From assembly GCA_946615875.1 (NCBI GenBank), contig CAMOIK010000098.1, forward strand, positions 1 to 7,999: 7,999 bases of DNA, read 5' to 3'. How positions within the stretch are numbered: position 1 is the first letter of the stretch; each line of letters starts with the position of its first letter. Below, piece after piece: positions 6,607 to 7,999 of the stretch. A model generated the notes under the pieces. The model was given only the letters and a program-made list of their open reading frames with translations, was not told where the DNA came from and did not search any database. Position numbers and translations under genes: made by a program. Origin of the DNA: an uncultured Verrucomicrobiota bacterium (lineage in GTDB: Bacteria > Verrucomicrobiota > Kiritimatiellia > RFP12 > UBA1067).

Positions 6607-7629
6607 TCAGGATGCAAGCTTCTCGAAGGGGAACGAGACGCGCTGGCCGTGGCGTTCGGCCACGATCGCGTCCCAGAGCGGCAGACGCTCCTGCGGCGGA
6701 GTCTTCACCGGGAAGTAGTAGTCGCGCTCGATCTTGGCCATCTCAAGTCTGTCCGGGAAGGCGCGCAGCACGCCGAAGCCTACGTCCCTGTCCATTCCCA
6801 TGGATGGAAGGCCGAGCATCCGTATCATCGTCTTGCGGCCGTACGAGGAAAAGAGGATGTTGTCCTGCCAGCTGTGGTTGTGTCCGTGCAGGAAGCCGCA
6901 GACCCTGGGCGATTTCACCATGTCTTTGTTGATGCCGAGCGACCAGGCCGTGTGGTGGGCGCAGACGAGCGCGGGGCGGTCGGTGTTCTCCAGGAAGTCT
7001 TTCAGCCAGCCCGTCTGTTCCGCGCCGAGTTCGCAGCCGCCGCGGCCCGCGCTGTTGTCTTCGTTTTCCGGGTTCGGCTCCTTGAGGGAGTCCAGGAGAA
7101 TCATGTCGAACTTCGGCAGTCTCGTGACCGACGTAAAGCGTCCCTTGACCGGGGACTCGCCCAGCCATTTGCCAAGGACGGCCTTCATCGGGATGCGGCG
7201 GTCGTGGTTGCCGGCCGTCATAACCAACTTGATGCCGGCGTCTTCCAGCGGACGCAGCAGCTCCTCCGCCAGCGCATAGTCCCTCTCTTCGCCGAAGCAC
7301 AGCGAAACGTCGCCGAGCGCGAACACGCAGGCGGGGCGGAAGCGCATCGCGAGTATGTCTTTCACGAGTCGCGCGACTGTGCCGTTTATGTAGTCGTAGC
7401 TGCGGTCGGTGCGGAACTTCTGTTCGCTCCACGGCTTGCCGATGTGCAGATCGGAGACGACCGCGCACAGGTCGGGGTTGATTGCGGGCGGCTGCGCGGC
7501 GTCGGGCGCGGGCGCGGCGTCGGTATCGCCGACGGCAGGCAACGCCGCTCCGACTCCAGCCAAGGCGCATCCCCGCAGGAAGTCGCGCCTCGTCAGGCAG
7601 ACTTCCTTATCTGTTCTTTCCAAAGGCAT
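6607..7629 (-). CDS. Tat-exported metallophosphoesterase (calcineurin-like)
   Basis: A 340-residue calcineurin-type phosphoesterase. The N-terminus has a twin-arginine signal, LTRRDFLRG (12-20; R14, R15), followed by a hydrophobic Ala/Gly stretch and an Ala/Pro-rich linker to about residue 48. Export of a folded, metal-loaded enzyme is therefore predicted. All metal-binding blocks are present in order: D60 and H62 (SDLHIG), D107 (LGDVS), N141/H142/D143 (GNHD), H225 or H226 (CAHHT), and H250/H252 (GHNH). Such enzymes hydrolyse phosphomonoesters or diesters; the substrate is not predictable. Codons at 7635 and further upstream are in frame, but the promoter's -10 occupies 7641-7636. An mRNA start near 7629 excludes them and implies a leaderless message beginning with this ATG. 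It precedes a family 3 glycoside hydrolase, suggesting a joint role in extracytoplasmic breakdown of a phosphorylated or glycosylated compound (inference). Confidence 0.9.
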   Translation of the reverse strand: MPLERTDKEVCLTRRDFLRGCALAGVGAALPAVGDTDAAPAPDAAQPPAINPDLCAVVSDLHIGKPWSEQKFRTDRSYDYINGTVARLVKDILAMRFRPACVFALGDVSLCFGEERDYALAEELLRPLEDAGIKLVMTAGNHDRRIPMKAVLGKWLGESPVKGRFTSVTRLPKFDMILLDSLKEPNPENEDNSAGRGGCELGAEQTGWLKDFLENTDRPALVCAHHTAWSLGINKDMVKSPRVCGFLHGHNHSWQDNILFSSYGRKTMIRMLGLPSMGMDRDVGFGVLRAFPDRLEMAKIERDYYFPVKTPPQERLPLWDAIVAERHGQRVSFPFEKLAS

Positions 7630-7632
7630 GGG

Positions 7633-7664
7633 CATATTATAGCATATCCGGCACTGCCGCGCAA
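7633..7664 (-). promoter_or_regulatory. Promoter of the phosphoesterase-hydrolase operon
   Basis: Read on the minus strand, TTGCGC (7664-7659) and a perfect TATAAT (7641-7636) are separated by exactly 17 bases, and TG stands one base before the -10. With normal spacing, the first transcribed base is about 7629, the A of the phosphoesterase ATG. The core TATGCTATAATATG (7646-7633) differs at one base from that at 47-60. Sequence evidence is strong; the start site is inferred. Confidence 0.82.
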
Positions 7665-7886
7665 GAGCGACGCCCGGCCGAGCGGCAACCACTGCCAAAA
7701 TTCACCGCAAAATTCACTGGATGTTCTACTTGGTGAACCTGAACTTCCATATATTCACCTGCTCAACTCCATATATTCACACGCCCCCACTCTATATATT
7801 CACCTGCCGTCTGCCCATGAATTCAGCAAAAGTGACCCCTTGGCCCTCTTTTCTTTTGCTTTTTACCTTTTTCTGTTTCTTTTACA
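7642..7886. other. Intergenic AT-rich region
   Basis: These 245 bases separate the stop of the right-edge gene from the -10 of the phosphoesterase promoter. Base composition shifts from GC-rich coding DNA to AT-rich, especially from 7690 on. The stretch holds the -35 element, the ATTCAC repeat array and, at 7838-7886, a pyrimidine-rich tract that reads as an A/G-rich 3' trailer on the minus strand. Open frames crossing it on the plus strand show no coding character. I see no tRNA or intrinsic terminator. Confidence 0.6.
7696..7803. repeat. Array of five short ATTCAC-centred direct repeats
   Basis: CAAAATTCAC occurs at 7696-7705 and again at 7708-7717. ATATATTCAC occurs at 7749-7758, 7771-7780 and 7794-7803. 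The last three are spaced 22 and 23 bases, about two helical turns, and the first two 12 bases. A GTGAA in opposite orientation lies at 7733-7737. Two of the three distal copies continue as CACCTG and two begin CCATATA. The array lies about 67-175 bases upstream of the predicted phosphoesterase start site, a position suited to activator binding. Function is inferred only from layout. Confidence 0.55.
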
Positions 7887-7999
7887 TTATGGCGCCGTGC
7901 GGTCTTGGCCGTTTTCGATGGAAACGGGGCAATAGCCGACCTTCTTGACGGTGGCGGAGCCGCGGCCGACGCCATCGACAACGACGCCCGCCACGTCCA
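7887..7999 (-). CDS. 3' end of an unidentified protein (partial, runs off the window)
   Basis: On the minus strand an open frame enters at the window edge and ends at a TAA at 7889-7887, giving 36 complete C-terminal codons. Almost every codon ends in G or C, as in the neighbouring genes, and the product alternates small and hydrophobic residues (for example VVVDGVGRGSATVKKVGY), as in a beta-rich domain. Alternative frames are proline- and arginine-rich and lack this bias. I do not recognise the family. It ends 245 bases before the phosphoesterase promoter core and is probably transcribed separately. Confidence 0.55.
   Translation of the reverse strand, partial: DVAGVVVDGVGRGSATVKKVGYCPVSIENGQDRTAP

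Noticed and set aside
6573..6617. Longer N-terminus of the GH3 protein
   Set aside because: It adds 15 polar residues ahead of a normal MKK signal peptide and overlaps the phosphoesterase stop; the ATG at 6572 fits Sec export better, although 6587 cannot be excluded.
7630..7698. Longer N-terminus of the phosphoesterase (ATG at 7635 or further upstream)
   Set aside because: These codons lie within or before the -10 element and would not be in the mRNA; the residues add nothing to the Tat signal.
7696..7803. CRISPR array
   Set aside because: The repeats are only about 10 bases with 2-39 base gaps and are not long, near-identical, evenly spaced units; no cas gene is nearby.
7721..7948. Small plus-strand open frame rich in Phe and Tyr
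   Set aside because: It runs through the repeat array and pyrimidine tract and overlaps the better-supported minus-strand partial gene; its composition reflects low-complexity DNA.
1..7999. Mobile element, prophage or tRNA-linked insertion
   Set aside because: I saw no transposase, integrase, terminal inverted repeats or tRNA, and base composition is uniform over the coding regions.

Overview
The window is GC-rich (AT-rich only at roughly 7690-7890), tightly packed and bacterial. It holds six complete protein genes and the tail of a seventh, arranged as two transcription units that point at each other. Five of the six complete genes lack a visible Shine-Dalgarno. There are two exported proteins (one Sec, one Tat), many cysteines even in the exported enzymes, and strong extended -10 promoters. 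I infer a heterotrophic, probably anaerobic, glycan-degrading bacterium, perhaps of the Verrucomicrobiota/Kiritimatiellota/Lentisphaerota group. That placement is a guess from style, not from a marker gene.

Left half (1-4354, plus strand): an extended -10 promoter and a short leader with a small GC hairpin and the only strong ribosome binding site precede four genes. They encode a short-chain dehydrogenase/reductase, an MFS transporter, an enolase-superfamily sugar-acid dehydratase whose start overlaps the transporter stop (ATGA), and a beta-propeller lactonase of the 6-phosphogluconolactonase type. Together they suggest a non-phosphorylative oxidative route: uptake of a sugar or sugar acid, oxidation to a lactone, lactone hydrolysis, and dehydration to a 2-keto-3-deoxy acid. 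The actual substrate cannot be read from the sequence, and no aldolase, kinase or regulator lies in the window.

Right half (7629-4371, minus strand): a Tat-exported calcineurin-type metallophosphoesterase is followed after 34 bases by a Sec-exported family 3 glycoside hydrolase. Their promoter has the same 14-base core as the left promoter. It sits so close to the start codon that the mRNA is predicted to be leaderless. The hydrolase could release the sugars that the left operon takes up and oxidises. The two operons end tail to tail only 16 bases apart.

Right edge (7642-7999): an AT-rich intergenic stretch carries five direct copies of an ATTCAC-centred motif, three of them at 22-23 base spacing, and a pyrimidine-rich tract. 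It is followed by the 3' end of an unidentified minus-strand gene. The promoter pair, the leaderless start and the ATTCAC array are the observations most worth following. I found no clear evidence of a wholly new kind of system.
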